NCBI RefSeq assembly: GCF_019636075.1
Contig: NZ_JAHBYG010000044.1
Location: 1 to 34,435 of the forward strand
Length of the DNA stretch: 34,435 nucleotides
DNA from: Ferrovibrio sp.
GTDB lineage: Bacteria; Pseudomonadota; Alphaproteobacteria; Ferrovibrionales; Ferrovibrionaceae
Direction of reading: 5' to 3'
Below the pieces are notes generated by a model. It saw nothing but the letters and a program-made list of their open reading frames with translations. It did not search any database and was not told where the DNA came from. Below, piece after piece: positions 23,320 through 30,600 of the stretch (position 1 is its first letter; every line of letters starts with the position of its first letter). Made by a program: the position numbers and the translations under genes.

Positions 23320-24249
23320 TTAAGCCTTGTCGGCCTTGTCGCGGCCGAAATCCGGCGCGGCGGTTTCCTGGCCGGCATCGATGATGGCGCGGCGTATGGT
23401 GCGGGTGCGGCTGAACAGCTTGAACAGCGTATCGCCATCATCCCAACGGATCGCCCGCTGCAAGGCGGTGAGATCCTCGGTGAAGCGCTGCAGCATCTCC
23501 AGCACCGCTTCCTTGTTGTTGAGGAATACGTCGCGCCACATGGTGGGGTCGCTGGCGGCGATGCGGGTGAAATCGCGGAAGCCGCCGGCGGAATATTTGA
23601 TCACCTCGGATTGCGTTACCGCCTGCAGATCGTCGGCGGTACCCACGATGTTGTAGGCGATCAGATGCGGCACATGACTGGTGATGGCCAGCACCATATC
23701 GTGATGCCGCGCATCCATCATTTCCACCTTGCTGCCGAAGGCGGCCCAGAAGGCACGCAGGCTTTCCAGCTTGTCTGCCGGCGCCTCGTCGGTGGGGGTG
23801 AGAATGCACCAGCGACCGCGAAACAATTCAGCGAAGCCGGCAGCCGGGCCGGAATGCTCGGTGCCGGCCACCGGATGGCCGGGAATGAAGCTCACACCGG
23901 GCGGCAGATGCGGCGCCAGATCGCGCAGCACCGATTGCTTGCAGGAGCCCACATCGGTGATCAGCGTGCCGGCGGTCAGGCCCGGCGCCATGGCCTGCCC
24001 CACCGCGCCATAGGCCCCCAGCGGAATGCTGAGCAGAACCAGATCGGCGCCGCGCACGGCATCGGCCGGATCGGCGAAAGCTTCGTCCACCACGCCCAGG
24101 CGCAAGGCCTCGGCGCGGTTCTCGGGCGAGAGATCGGCACAGACAATGCGTTCGGCCTGGCCGAATTGCCGGGCGGCGCGCGCCACCGACGAACCAATCA
24201 GCCCGATCCCGATAATCGCCAGGCGCTTGAACAACGCGTCCGCTCCCAC
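23320..24249 (-). CDS. tyrA: Prephenate/arogenate dehydrogenase
   Basis: TyrA oxidatively decarboxylates prephenate (to 4-hydroxyphenylpyruvate) or arogenate (to tyrosine) with NAD(P). The 309-residue single-domain form has GIGLIGSS (glycines 14, 16, 19), DVGSCKQSV, the active-site His region PGHPVAGTEHSGP (about 119-131) and AITSHVPHLIAY. There is no fused chorismate mutase; that activity is encoded two genes upstream. The GTG start at 24249 leaves one base to the hisC stop; a TTG at 24234, eight bases after GGGAG, is an equally plausible start and gives MFKRLAIIGIG. The C-terminus ends in a DKADKA repeat from a perfect 9-bp duplication (23324-23341). Confidence 0.94.
   Translation of the reverse strand: MGADALFKRLAIIGIGLIGSSVARAARQFGQAERIVCADLSPENRAEALRLGVVDEAFADPADAVRGADLVLLSIPLGAYGAVGQAMAPGLTAGTLITDVGSCKQSVLRDLAPHLPPGVSFIPGHPVAGTEHSGPAAGFAELFRGRWCILTPTDEAPADKLESLRAFWAAFGSKVEMMDARHHDMVLAITSHVPHLIAYNIVGTADDLQAVTQSEVIKYSAGGFRDFTRIAASDPTMWRDVFLNNKEAVLEMLQRFTEDLTALQRAIRWDDGDTLFKLFSRTRTIRRAIIDAGQETAAPDFGRDKADKA
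23324..23341 (-). repeat. Perfect 9-bp tandem repeat at the tyrA 3' end
   Basis: GCCTTGTCG occurs twice in direct succession, encoding the repeated Asp-Lys-Ala at the TyrA C-terminus. The period preserves the frame. Confidence 0.8.
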
Positions 24250-24250
24250 G

Positions 24251-25345
24251 TCAGCTTTTCTTGGCGCGGAAGGCCGCCAGGGCCTTCAGCAGGCGATCAT
24301 TCTCTTCCAGCGTGCCGATGGTGAGGCGCAACGCATCGGGCAAGCCATAGCCGGCCATGGCGCGCAGGATCAGGCCCTGGCCGCGCAGGAAGGCATCGGC
24401 CGCCTTGGCTTCATCCGCCCCGCCGGGAAAACGCATCAGCAGGAAATTGCCCACGCTGGGCACCACGCCGATGCCCAGGGCGGCAATGCCCTTGGTAAGG
24501 CGCGGCAATTCGCTGTCGTTATGAGCCCGCGCCTTGTCGGTCCAGGCCGTATCGGCCAGAGCCGCGATGCCGGCGGCCTGGGCTGCCGCATTCACGTTGA
24601 ACGGACCGCGCAGGCGGTTGATGATCTCCACGATCGGGGTGGGCGCGTAGGTCCAGCCCACACGCAGCGCCGCCAGGCCGTAGATCTTGGAGAAGGTGCG
24701 CGTCATCACCGTATCGTCGCGCTCGCGCACCAGTTCCACGCCATCGCTGTAATCGTTGCGGCTGACATATTCGGCATAGGCCGCGTCGATCACCAGCAAC
24801 ACACCGGCCGGCAGGCCATCGCGCAGGCGGCGCAGTTCGGCGGCCGAAATATAGGTACCGGTGGGATTGTTGGGATTGGCCAGAAACACGATGCGGGTGC
24901 GCGGCGTAACCTTGGCAAGCAGCGCATCCACATTGCAGGTGAGATCGGTTTCCTCCGCCGTAACCGGCGTGGCGCCACGCGCCATGGCGGCGATGGGATA
25001 CATCAGGAAGCCGTGGCGGGAATACAGGACCTCGTCGCCCGGGCCGCAATAGGCCTGGCAGATCAGCGAGATCATTTCGTCCGAGCCGTTGGAGCAGACG
25101 ATATTCTCCGCCGGCAAGCCATGATGGTGCGCGATCGCCTGGCGCAGTGCGTCGGCGGCGCCATCGGGATACCGGTGCAATTCATCGGCCAGCGCGCGAT
25201 AGGCGGCCACGGCCTTGGGGCTGGGCCCCAGCGGGGTTTCGTTGGACGACAGCTTGCGCACATCGGCCACGCCCGCCACGGCGGATTCGCCGCCCTTGTA
25301 GGGGCTGATACCGAGAATGCCGGCATTGGGCTTGGGTGCAGTCAC
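24251..25345 (-). CDS. hisC: Histidinol-phosphate (aromatic amino acid) aminotransferase
   Basis: A fold-type I PLP aminotransferase of the HisC type. HisC makes histidinol phosphate, and many copies placed beside tyrA also transaminate aromatic keto acids. The start is GTG at 25345, eight bases after AGGAG, giving 364 residues; a TTG at 25393 would add 16 residues lying in repeated spacer DNA. Motifs: LSSNETPLGPSPKA, NGSDEMISLICQAY, FLANPNNPTGTY, VIDAAYAEY, the PLP Lys K220 in TRTFSKIYGLAALRVGW, and the phosphate-binding RLTIGT region near the C-terminus. Gene order aroQ-hisC-tyrA argues that its main task here is tyrosine/phenylalanine formation, possibly along with histidine. Confidence 0.93.
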   Translation of the reverse strand: MTAPKPNAGILGISPYKGGESAVAGVADVRKLSSNETPLGPSPKAVAAYRALADELHRYPDGAADALRQAIAHHHGLPAENIVCSNGSDEMISLICQAYCGPGDEVLYSRHGFLMYPIAAMARGATPVTAEETDLTCNVDALLAKVTPRTRIVFLANPNNPTGTYISAAELRRLRDGLPAGVLLVIDAAYAEYVSRNDYSDGVELVRERDDTVMTRTFSKIYGLAALRVGWTYAPTPIVEIINRLRGPFNVNAAAQAAGIAALADTAWTDKARAHNDSELPRLTKGIAALGIGVVPSVGNFLLMRFPGGADEAKAADAFLRGQGLILRAMAGYGLPDALRLTIGTLEENDRLLKALAAFRAKKS

Positions 25346-25366
25346 GACAGTTACTCCTGCTTTCGA

Positions 25367-25422
25367 ATCCTGTTCGCGGGGCCTGTTCGGCAAGGGGCCT
25401 GTTCGGCGCCTGGCCTATTCGG
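25367..25422 (-). repeat. Four-unit tandem array between aroQ and hisC
   Basis: Units resembling GGCCTGTTCGG start at 25367, 25380, 25396 and 25412 (spacing 13, 16, 16). The two middle units share a perfect 12-mer (25380-25391 and 25396-25407). The unit at 25412 contains the aroQ stop codon; the rest fill the spacer before hisC. Confidence 0.8.
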
Positions 25423-26281
25423 AAAGTGGCATGGCATAGGCACCGATCACCACCGCATCGGTGATCGCGCCAGAACCAGCCGCCACCAAGGCATCAATCC
25501 GCGGATCGTCGGGCGCGATGAAATCCGGCGCTTCCAGCAGCATGCGGCTGGTGGGTTCGGAATCACGGTGCTGCACCAGTACGCGCCAACCCGGCAGGTC
25601 GGCCTGGGCCAACAATTGCCCCAGCCGATCCAGGCTGATCGCATCGCCGGCCAGGCGCAAGGCCACCAGGCTGCGATCTTCCCCGGAAGCTTCCGCCGGG
25701 CAGCGGGCAATCAAAAAGGCGCCCAGATCGGCCAGGCGCCCGCGCGGATTGGGAATGAAAGGCAACAGGCCCACCACGCGCGGCGTATCCGCCCCGCGAT
25801 TGGCCAGCATCGGCCACCAGGGATCGCGTTCGCCATCCTCGGGCAGCGGCATCACGCCCACGCCGGCCGGCTCGGCCGACAACGCACGCATGGCGGAACT
25901 GGCGGTGGTGCACAGGATCATCGGCACGGTGGAGCCGTAATGGTCGCGGGCGATATCCCAGCGCGCCACGGATTTGTTGGGGGCCAGCACCGCAACCCGC
26001 ACCGGAGCTTGCAGCTCATACAGGGCGCCTATCAACTCACGGTTTATCCTTACCATGGCAGCGCGCGGTAAAGGGCCATGATGGCGAGCCATGAGGCGGC
26101 GCAGAATCTGGGCTTCGCGGCCAGGCTTGAGGAACGCACCGTCGGTCATGCCGGCGGCGCGCTTGGTGATGGCCACCTTTTCCACCGCCTCGGCACGGCG
26201 GCGCAGCAAGTCCTGGATCTGGTCGTCCAGCACATCGATTTCGTGCCGCAAATCGGCCAGGCTCGCGATATGTTCGGTCAT
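25415..26281 (-). CDS. AroQ-type chorismate mutase with degenerate prephenate-dehydratase-like region
   Basis: Residues 1-92 form an AroQ-class chorismate mutase: SLADLRHEIDVLDDQI with R12, then R28/R29, K40 (VAITKR) and R56/E57 (PGREAQIL), matching the chorismate-contacting set of E. coli PheA-N. Residues about 93-288 resemble a prephenate dehydratase plus ACT layout (VRVAVLAPNKSV start, GVGVMPLPE), but the catalytic Thr-Arg-Phe site appears as GAF in ADLGAFLIA. Dehydratase activity is therefore probably lost. I use the ATG at 26281 before EHIASLAD; upstream in-frame ATGs would add a hydrophobic stretch. It heads the minus-strand aroQ-hisC-tyrA cluster and diverges from metX over 153 bp. Confidence 0.85.
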   Translation of the reverse strand: MTEHIASLADLRHEIDVLDDQIQDLLRRRAEAVEKVAITKRAAGMTDGAFLKPGREAQILRRLMARHHGPLPRAAMVRINRELIGALYELQAPVRVAVLAPNKSVARWDIARDHYGSTVPMILCTTASSAMRALSAEPAGVGVMPLPEDGERDPWWPMLANRGADTPRVVGLLPFIPNPRGRLADLGAFLIARCPAEASGEDRSLVALRLAGDAISLDRLGQLLAQADLPGWRVLVQHRDSEPTSRMLLEAPDFIAPDDPRIDALVAAGSGAITDAVVIGAYAMPLSE

Positions 26282-26358
26282 TGGGGTAAACGCTGAAAAG
26301 GGGGGTAAAAAACGCCGCATAGTCATAGGCGTTGCCCACCAGAAATGCAAAGAAAACA

Positions 26359-26387
26359 TTGACAGTACAAGAGGGGGAATTTACAGG
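26359..26387 (+). promoter_or_regulatory. Probable metX promoter
   Basis: A perfect TTGACA (26359-26364) is followed after 17 bp by TACAGG (26382-26387), giving a leader of about 40 nt with GAGGAG (26416-26421) and an AGG just before the ATG. The region overlaps a G-run and a GTTTACCCC site (26388-26396) that has an inverted copy at 26283-26291, so it may be operator-controlled. Confidence 0.5.
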
Positions 26388-26434
26388 GTTTACCCCTCCC
26401 CCGACGGCCAAATCAGAGGAGCTTTGCTGGCAGG

Positions 26435-27634
26435 ATGAGCAGCCAGGACGATAAACCGGGCCAGGATGATAAAATCGACCAGATCGGCCCTGGCCAGCGC
26501 GTTACCCTGGGCGAGACGCTGCCGCTGCGGCTGGATTGCGGCATCGAGCTGGGACCGTTCCATATCGCCTATTGCACCTATGGCCGGCTGAATGCCGATA
26601 AATCCAATGCCATCCTGATCTGCCATGCCCTGACCGGCGACCAGCATGTGGCCAACACCCATCCGGTGACCGGCAAGCCGGGCTGGTGGCTCACCCTGGT
26701 GGGCCCGGGCAAGGTGATCGATACCGACCGCTTTTTCGTGATCTGCTCCAACGTGATCGGCGGCTGCATGGGCTCGTCCGGTCCGGCCGACGCCGATCCA
26801 CGCACCGGCAAACCCTGGGGGCTGAATTTCCCGCTCATCACCATCCGCGACATGGTGAATGCCCAGGCCATGCTGCTGGACCATCTGGGCATCCCGGACC
26901 TGTTCTGCGTGATCGGCGGCTCGATGGGCGGCATGCAGGTGCTGCAATGGGCCGCCAGCTATCCCGGGCGCTGTTTCGCCGCCGTGCCGATAGCCTGCGC
27001 GGCCCGCCATTCGGCGCAGAATATTGCTTTCCATGAAGTGGGGCGGCAGGCGATCTATACCGATCCCGACTGGCATGCCGGCGACTATTTCTCGCATCAC
27101 ACAATTCCGCGCAACGGCCTGGCGGTGGCCCGCATGGCGGCGCATATCACGTATCTTTCGGAAGCCGCGCTGCATCGCAAATTCGGCCGCAACCTGCAAA
27201 ACCGCGAACGCCTCACCTATGGCTTCGAGGCGGAATTCCAGGTGGAAAGCTATCTGCGGCATCAGGGCTCGACCTTCGTTGAGCGGTTCGATGCCAATTC
27301 CTATCTCTACATCACCCGCGCGATGGATTATTTCGATCTTGCCGCGCAAATGGGCGGAACGGCGGCCGGCGGCAATCTGGCCGGCGCCTTCCAGGGCAGC
27401 CGCACGCGCTTTTGCGTGGTGTCGTTCACCTCCGATTGGCTGTTTCCCACCAGCGAGAACAAAGCCATCGTGCGCGCATTGAATGCGGCCGCCGCCAATG
27501 TCAGCTTCGTGGAAATCGAAACCGACAAGGGCCATGATGCCTTTCTGCTGGATGAACCGGAAATGTTTCGCACGCTGAAAGGCTTCATCGATGGCTGCGC
27601 CGAGGCGCGCGGCCTGAATGGCGGCGGCAAATGA
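26435..27634 (+). CDS. metX: Homoserine O-acetyltransferase
   Basis: MetX acylates homoserine, normally from acetyl-CoA, as the first committed step of methionine synthesis. The alpha/beta-hydrolase fold shows the nucleophile S163 in GGSMGGMQ, acid D334 (FTSDWLFP) and base H367 (DKGHDAFLL). The signature [15 protein letters not shown] and CHALTGDQH (oxyanion side) are clear. At 399 residues the size is usual. Some MetX proteins use succinyl-CoA, which I cannot exclude. The N-terminal 20 residues ([12 protein letters not shown]) come from an 18-bp tandem repeat. The stop overlaps the metW start (ATGA). Confidence 0.95.
   Translation: MSSQDDKPGQDDKIDQIGPGQRVTLGETLPLRLDCGIELGPFHIAYCTYGRLNADKSNAILICHALTGDQHVANTHPVTGKPGWWLTLVGPGKVIDTDRFFVICSNVIGGCMGSSGPADADPRTGKPWGLNFPLITIRDMVNAQAMLLDHLGIPDLFCVIGGSMGGMQVLQWAASYPGRCFAAVPIACAARHSAQNIAFHEVGRQAIYTDPDWHAGDYFSHHTIPRNGLAVARMAAHITYLSEAALHRKFGRNLQNRERLTYGFEAEFQVESYLRHQGSTFVERFDANSYLYITRAMDYFDLAAQMGGTAAGGNLAGAFQGSRTRFCVVSFTSDWLFPTSENKAIVRALNAAAANVSFVEIETDKGHDAFLLDEPEMFRTLKGFIDGCAEARGLNGGGK
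26443..26478 (+). repeat. 18-bp in-frame tandem repeat at the metX 5' end
   Basis: Units 26443-26460 and 26461-26478 both begin CCAGGAYGATAAA and encode QDDK; a shorter third CCAG follows. The period preserves the frame. Confidence 0.75.
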
Positions 27635-28269
27635 ATCATCCCGTACAATCCGGGCACCGCGACATCCGCAACGATCTGCTGCTGATCGCCGAAATGGTGC
27701 GGCCCGGCAGCCGAGTGCTGGATGTGGGCTGCGGCGATGGCACGCTGCTGGAATATCTGGCGCGCGAAAAGCAGGTGGATGGCCGCGGCATCGAGGTGCG
27801 CCAGGCCGGCGTGAATGCCTGCGTGGCACGCGGGCTATCGGTGATCCAGGGCGATGCCGATACGGATCTGGACGATTATCCCGATGCCGCTTTCGATTAT
27901 GCCATCCTCAGCCTCACCCTGCAGGCCACGCGCAATCCGCGCAGCGTGCTGCGCTCGCTGCTGCGCATCGGCAGGCATGCCATCGTGTCGTTTCCGAATT
28001 TCGGCTATTGGCGGGTGCGCGCGCAATTGCTGCTGGGCGGCCGCATGCCGATGACGGCGGCGCTGGATGATCCCTGGTATGAAACGCAGAATATCCATCT
28101 CTGCACCATCCGGGATTTCGACGAGCTTTGCGCCCGCGAGGGCATCATCGTTGAGCAGCGCATCGCGGTGAACGGCCATGGCCGGCGCGAGGGCTGGCAA
28201 CTGAGCGGCGCCGCAGCCAATATCTTTGGCGCGCAGGCGGTGTATCTGCTGCGCCGGCGCGCCCCATGA
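27631..28269 (+). CDS. metW: Methionine biosynthesis protein MetW
   Basis: MetW is a SAM-dependent methyltransferase-fold protein almost always paired with metX, and the pair is needed for homoserine acetylation in several bacteria. The 212-residue protein has motif [17 protein letters not shown] (29-44), [17 protein letters not shown], a [15 protein letters not shown] motif and [20 protein letters not shown], a strongly conserved MetW stretch. It overlaps metX by 4 bp and its own stop overlaps the TPR-PRMT gene by 4 bp, so all three are translationally coupled. The catalytic substrate, if any, is not known. Confidence 0.95.
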   Translation: MNHPVQSGHRDIRNDLLLIAEMVRPGSRVLDVGCGDGTLLEYLAREKQVDGRGIEVRQAGVNACVARGLSVIQGDADTDLDDYPDAAFDYAILSLTLQATRNPRSVLRSLLRIGRHAIVSFPNFGYWRVRAQLLLGGRMPMTAALDDPWYETQNIHLCTIRDFDELCAREGIIVEQRIAVNGHGRREGWQLSGAAANIFGAQAVYLLRRRAP

Positions 28270-29522
28270 GCGCGCCCGATGCCTATGCGGCCGCGCTGCA
28301 ATTGCACGGCAATGGCCGGCTGGAACAGGCCGAGGCCGCCTATCGCGCGGCGTTGGCGCAAATCCCGGCCAATGCACCGCAACGACCGGAGATGCTGCGC
28401 AATTACGGCTTCCTGCTGCATCAGCGCCATCGCTTCCGCGAAGCCGTGGCTATTCTGAGCGAAGCCGTGAAGGGCCTGCCGCAGGATGTGAATGCCTGGT
28501 CTGCGCTTGGCCAATGCGCGCGCGAATTGGGCGATCATGGCAAGGCCATGGCCGCTTTTCAGGCCGCAGCGAAACTGGCGCCCGAGCGCGAGGATGTGTT
28601 GGCGGCATTATCCGGCTATCTGTCGCGCGCCATACCCGCCTGGCATCTGCCCATGCTGGCCGATACGGCGCGCAACGATGCCTATGAGCAGGCGATATCC
28701 AGGGCCGCCGCCAACAGCGCGCTGACCCTGGATATCGGCACCGGATCGGGCTTGCTGGCCATGCTGGCGGCCCGCCATGGCGCCAAAAGCGTTGTTGCTT
28801 GCGAAGCGCATCCGATAATCGCCGATACCGCAACCGAGATCGTAGCGCTGAATGGCTTGCAGGATCGCATCCGCGTGGTGGCGAAGCGTTCCACCGAATT
28901 GCGGCCCGAAACCGATATGGGCAATGCCAAGGCCGATCTGATCGTTTCGGAAATCCTTGATGCCGGCCTGCTGGGCGAAGGCGTGCTGGCCACCTTGCGC
29001 GATGCATTGGCGCGGCTGGCAACGCCGGCGGCGCGCGTCATTCCAGGCCGGGCCGAGATGTTCATCCAGGCCATCGCCCTGCCCGGCCTGCGGCCTGCCT
29101 ATCCGGTGCGGCAGATTTCCGGTTTCGACCTGTCGCCCTTCGATCGCTTCCGCAACCGTGCCGGCCACGCCACGCAAAGGCTGGATCACGTGGATTACCG
29201 GGCATTGTCGGCGCCGCTGCAGGTTGCGCGGATCGATTTTGCGGCGCCACCGGATTGGTCGCAGCCGGTCCGAGACAAAATGGCGCTGCCGATCACCGCC
29301 GAAGGGCCGCTGCAGGCTTTCGCACTTTGGTTCGACCTCTGGCTGGATGATCATGTCTGCGTCACCACCGCCCCTGCCAGCGAGGCGAATGGCAGGCCCA
29401 ACATGCCGCATTGGGGCCAGGCCATTCTCTGGCAGATGCAGGACCGCGCCGTGCAAGCCGGCGAGACGCTGTCGTTGATCCGCGAATTGGCCGATACCTA
29501 TATCGATATCCGCCAGGCTTGA
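28266..29522 (+). CDS. TPR protein with PRMT-like methyltransferase domain
   Basis: A 418-residue fusion. Residues about 5-120 are tetratricopeptide-like repeats (for example AYAAALQLHGNGRLEQAEAA, LGQCARELGDHGKAMAAFQA). The rest is a SAM methyltransferase of protein-arginine-methyltransferase type: motif I LDIGTGSGLLAM (155-166), acidic post-I ACEAH, the double-E loop SEILDAGLLGEG with E229 and E238, and a C-terminal PHWGQ (HW at 382-383) resembling the THW loop. The AGLLGEG form is closest in outline to eukaryotic PRMT7/PRMT9; PRMT9 also has TPRs. The ATG overlaps the metW stop (ATGA), tying it to methionine/SAM supply. The protein target is unknown and true arginine methylation is inferred. 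Confidence 0.85.
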   Translation: MSAPDAYAAALQLHGNGRLEQAEAAYRAALAQIPANAPQRPEMLRNYGFLLHQRHRFREAVAILSEAVKGLPQDVNAWSALGQCARELGDHGKAMAAFQAAAKLAPEREDVLAALSGYLSRAIPAWHLPMLADTARNDAYEQAISRAAANSALTLDIGTGSGLLAMLAARHGAKSVVACEAHPIIADTATEIVALNGLQDRIRVVAKRSTELRPETDMGNAKADLIVSEILDAGLLGEGVLATLRDALARLATPAARVIPGRAEMFIQAIALPGLRPAYPVRQISGFDLSPFDRFRNRAGHATQRLDHVDYRALSAPLQVARIDFAAPPDWSQPVRDKMALPITAEGPLQAFALWFDLWLDDHVCVTTAPASEANGRPNMPHWGQAILWQMQDRAVQAGETLSLIRELADTYIDIRQA

Positions 29523-29545
29523 TGATCGGCCAACCGGCCCGATCT

Positions 29546-30046
29546 TCAATACGGCCGCAGATGCTCCCAGAGCCAATAGCCGAGCAGAAAGCCCGGCCTG
29601 CCATCGGCATCGCGCAGCGGCGCCAGAATGCGGCTGAAGCCGGTATGGCGCAAATTGGGATCGGCGGCGGCGCGGCGCCAGTAATGCGGCTGGTTGCCGG
29701 CCAGCAATTCCGCATACAGCACCTTCACCCGCGCCATCTCTTCCTGGGTATGCAGGGTATCGAGATAGAGCCCGGTATGTTCGGCGCCATTGGCGGTATA
29801 ATGATCGGTGCCGAGCAGCCGATAGCGATAGCGCGGCGCGGCACCTGGCTGCGGGTGCATCTGAATGATACCGACCCCGGCCAGCAATTGGGGAATTTCA
29901 ATTGGGTCGATGGCGGATTTAAAAGGCGGGCTGCCATCGGGGCCGCATTTGCTGCGCCAATAGGCCAAAAACTCGGCCAACCGCGGCGGCAAGACCTCAG
30001 GCCAAGCCTCATCGATACGATTGCTGGGGAAACCGGCCGACACCAT
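29546..30046 (-). CDS. PAS_5 domain protein
   Basis: A 166-residue protein consisting of one PAS-like domain of the alphaproteobacterial PAS_5 type, marked by LAEFLAYWRSKCG, PPFKSAIDPIEIPQLL, RYRYRLLGTDHYTANGAEHTG and a C-terminal RILAPLRDADGRPGFLLGY strand pair. There is no kinase, cyclase or DNA-binding domain, so it is a lone sensor or adaptor. Many alphaproteobacteria carry several such genes of unknown role. It is convergent with the TPR-PRMT gene (23 bp between stops). The 204-bp spacer before hspQ holds a short hairpin (30084-30103) and a possible small ORF but no clear promoter. Confidence 0.85.
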   Translation of the reverse strand: MVSAGFPSNRIDEAWPEVLPPRLAEFLAYWRSKCGPDGSPPFKSAIDPIEIPQLLAGVGIIQMHPQPGAAPRYRYRLLGTDHYTANGAEHTGLYLDTLHTQEEMARVKVLYAELLAGNQPHYWRRAAADPNLRHTGFSRILAPLRDADGRPGFLLGYWLWEHLRPY

Positions 30047-30143
30047 CGCCTATCCGTTTCCTTCGGGGGATGCTGCATCCAGTTTGGAGCATAAACCCTC
30101 CAATTTCTTGACTATAGCCTGCTTACCAGGCCAAGGGAACCCC

Positions 30144-30296
30144 GTGGCAAATAAACCCGTCGATGACGAAATGCTGAACGGCTTCCACTTGAGCGTGGCC
30201 ATGGCGGCGCTTAAAATCCCGCCCGCAAACAGGCAGGCTTGGTTTTCGATATGCCACAGAGCAGAGACGCCAAATTCGCGATCGGCGATGTCGTAA
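30144..30296 (+). CDS. Possible small ORF upstream of hspQ
   Basis: A 50-residue frame starts at GTG (VANKPVDDEMLNG), with AAGGGA five bases upstream (30133-30138). It overlaps the first 46 bp of hspQ in another frame. No motif is recognised. It could be a leader ORF affecting hspQ translation or chance in a high-GC genome. Confidence 0.2.
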   Translation: MANKPVDDEMLNGFHLSVAMAALKIPPANRQAWFSICHRAETPNSRSAMS

Positions 30297-30583
30297 GGCA
30301 TCGGCTGTTTCCGTTTCGCGGCGTGGTGTTCGATGTCGATCCGGTGTTCAACAACACCGAGGAATGGTGGCTGTCGATCCCGGCCGATTTGCGCCCGCGC
30401 AAGGACCAGCCCTTCTACCACCTGCTGGCCGAAAATGCCCAGACCAGCTATCAGGCCTATGTGTCTGAGCAGAATCTGCTGCACGATGCCGAGAATGGTC
30501 CGGTCAGCCATCCCGATGTGCAGCAATATTTCGATGGCTATCGCGATGGCCGCTATATCTGGCGCGGCGGCGTAAGGATGTAA
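30251..30583 (+). CDS. hspQ: Heat shock protein HspQ
   Basis: HspQ (YccV, hemimethylated-DNA-binding family) is a small cytosolic protein; in Enterobacteria it acts as a specificity factor for Lon and binds hemimethylated DNA. The 110-residue protein has the full pattern: KFAIGDVVRHRLFPFRG, VVFDVDPVFNNTEEWW, QPFYHLLAEN, AYVSEQNLLHD and a C-terminal VQQYFDG. The ATG at 30251 was chosen; an upstream TTG at 30239 would add four residues. No strong heat-shock promoter could be picked out in the spacer. It is convergent with the capD-like gene (17 bp between stops). Confidence 0.94.
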   Translation: MPQSRDAKFAIGDVVRHRLFPFRGVVFDVDPVFNNTEEWWLSIPADLRPRKDQPFYHLLAENAQTSYQAYVSEQNLLHDAENGPVSHPDVQQYFDGYRDGRYIWRGGVRM

Positions 30584-30600
30584 GCCCAAACCAGGCTGAT

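Noticed and set aside
24026..26071. A 681-codon open frame on the plus strand opposite tyrA, hisC and aroQ
   Set aside because: It lies antisense to three recognisable genes and has the His/Gln/Gly/Arg-rich composition typical of GC-driven shadow frames.
26388..26434. SAM-II-type riboswitch upstream of metX
   Set aside because: The conserved segments of that riboswitch were not recognised; the hairpins seen are simple G-run/C-run pairings.
30084..30103. TTGGAG/CTCCAA hairpin followed by TTTCTT as a terminator
   Set aside because: Stem of only six pairs and no upstream plus-strand gene that it would terminate; kept only as a possible operator in the PAS/hspQ spacer.
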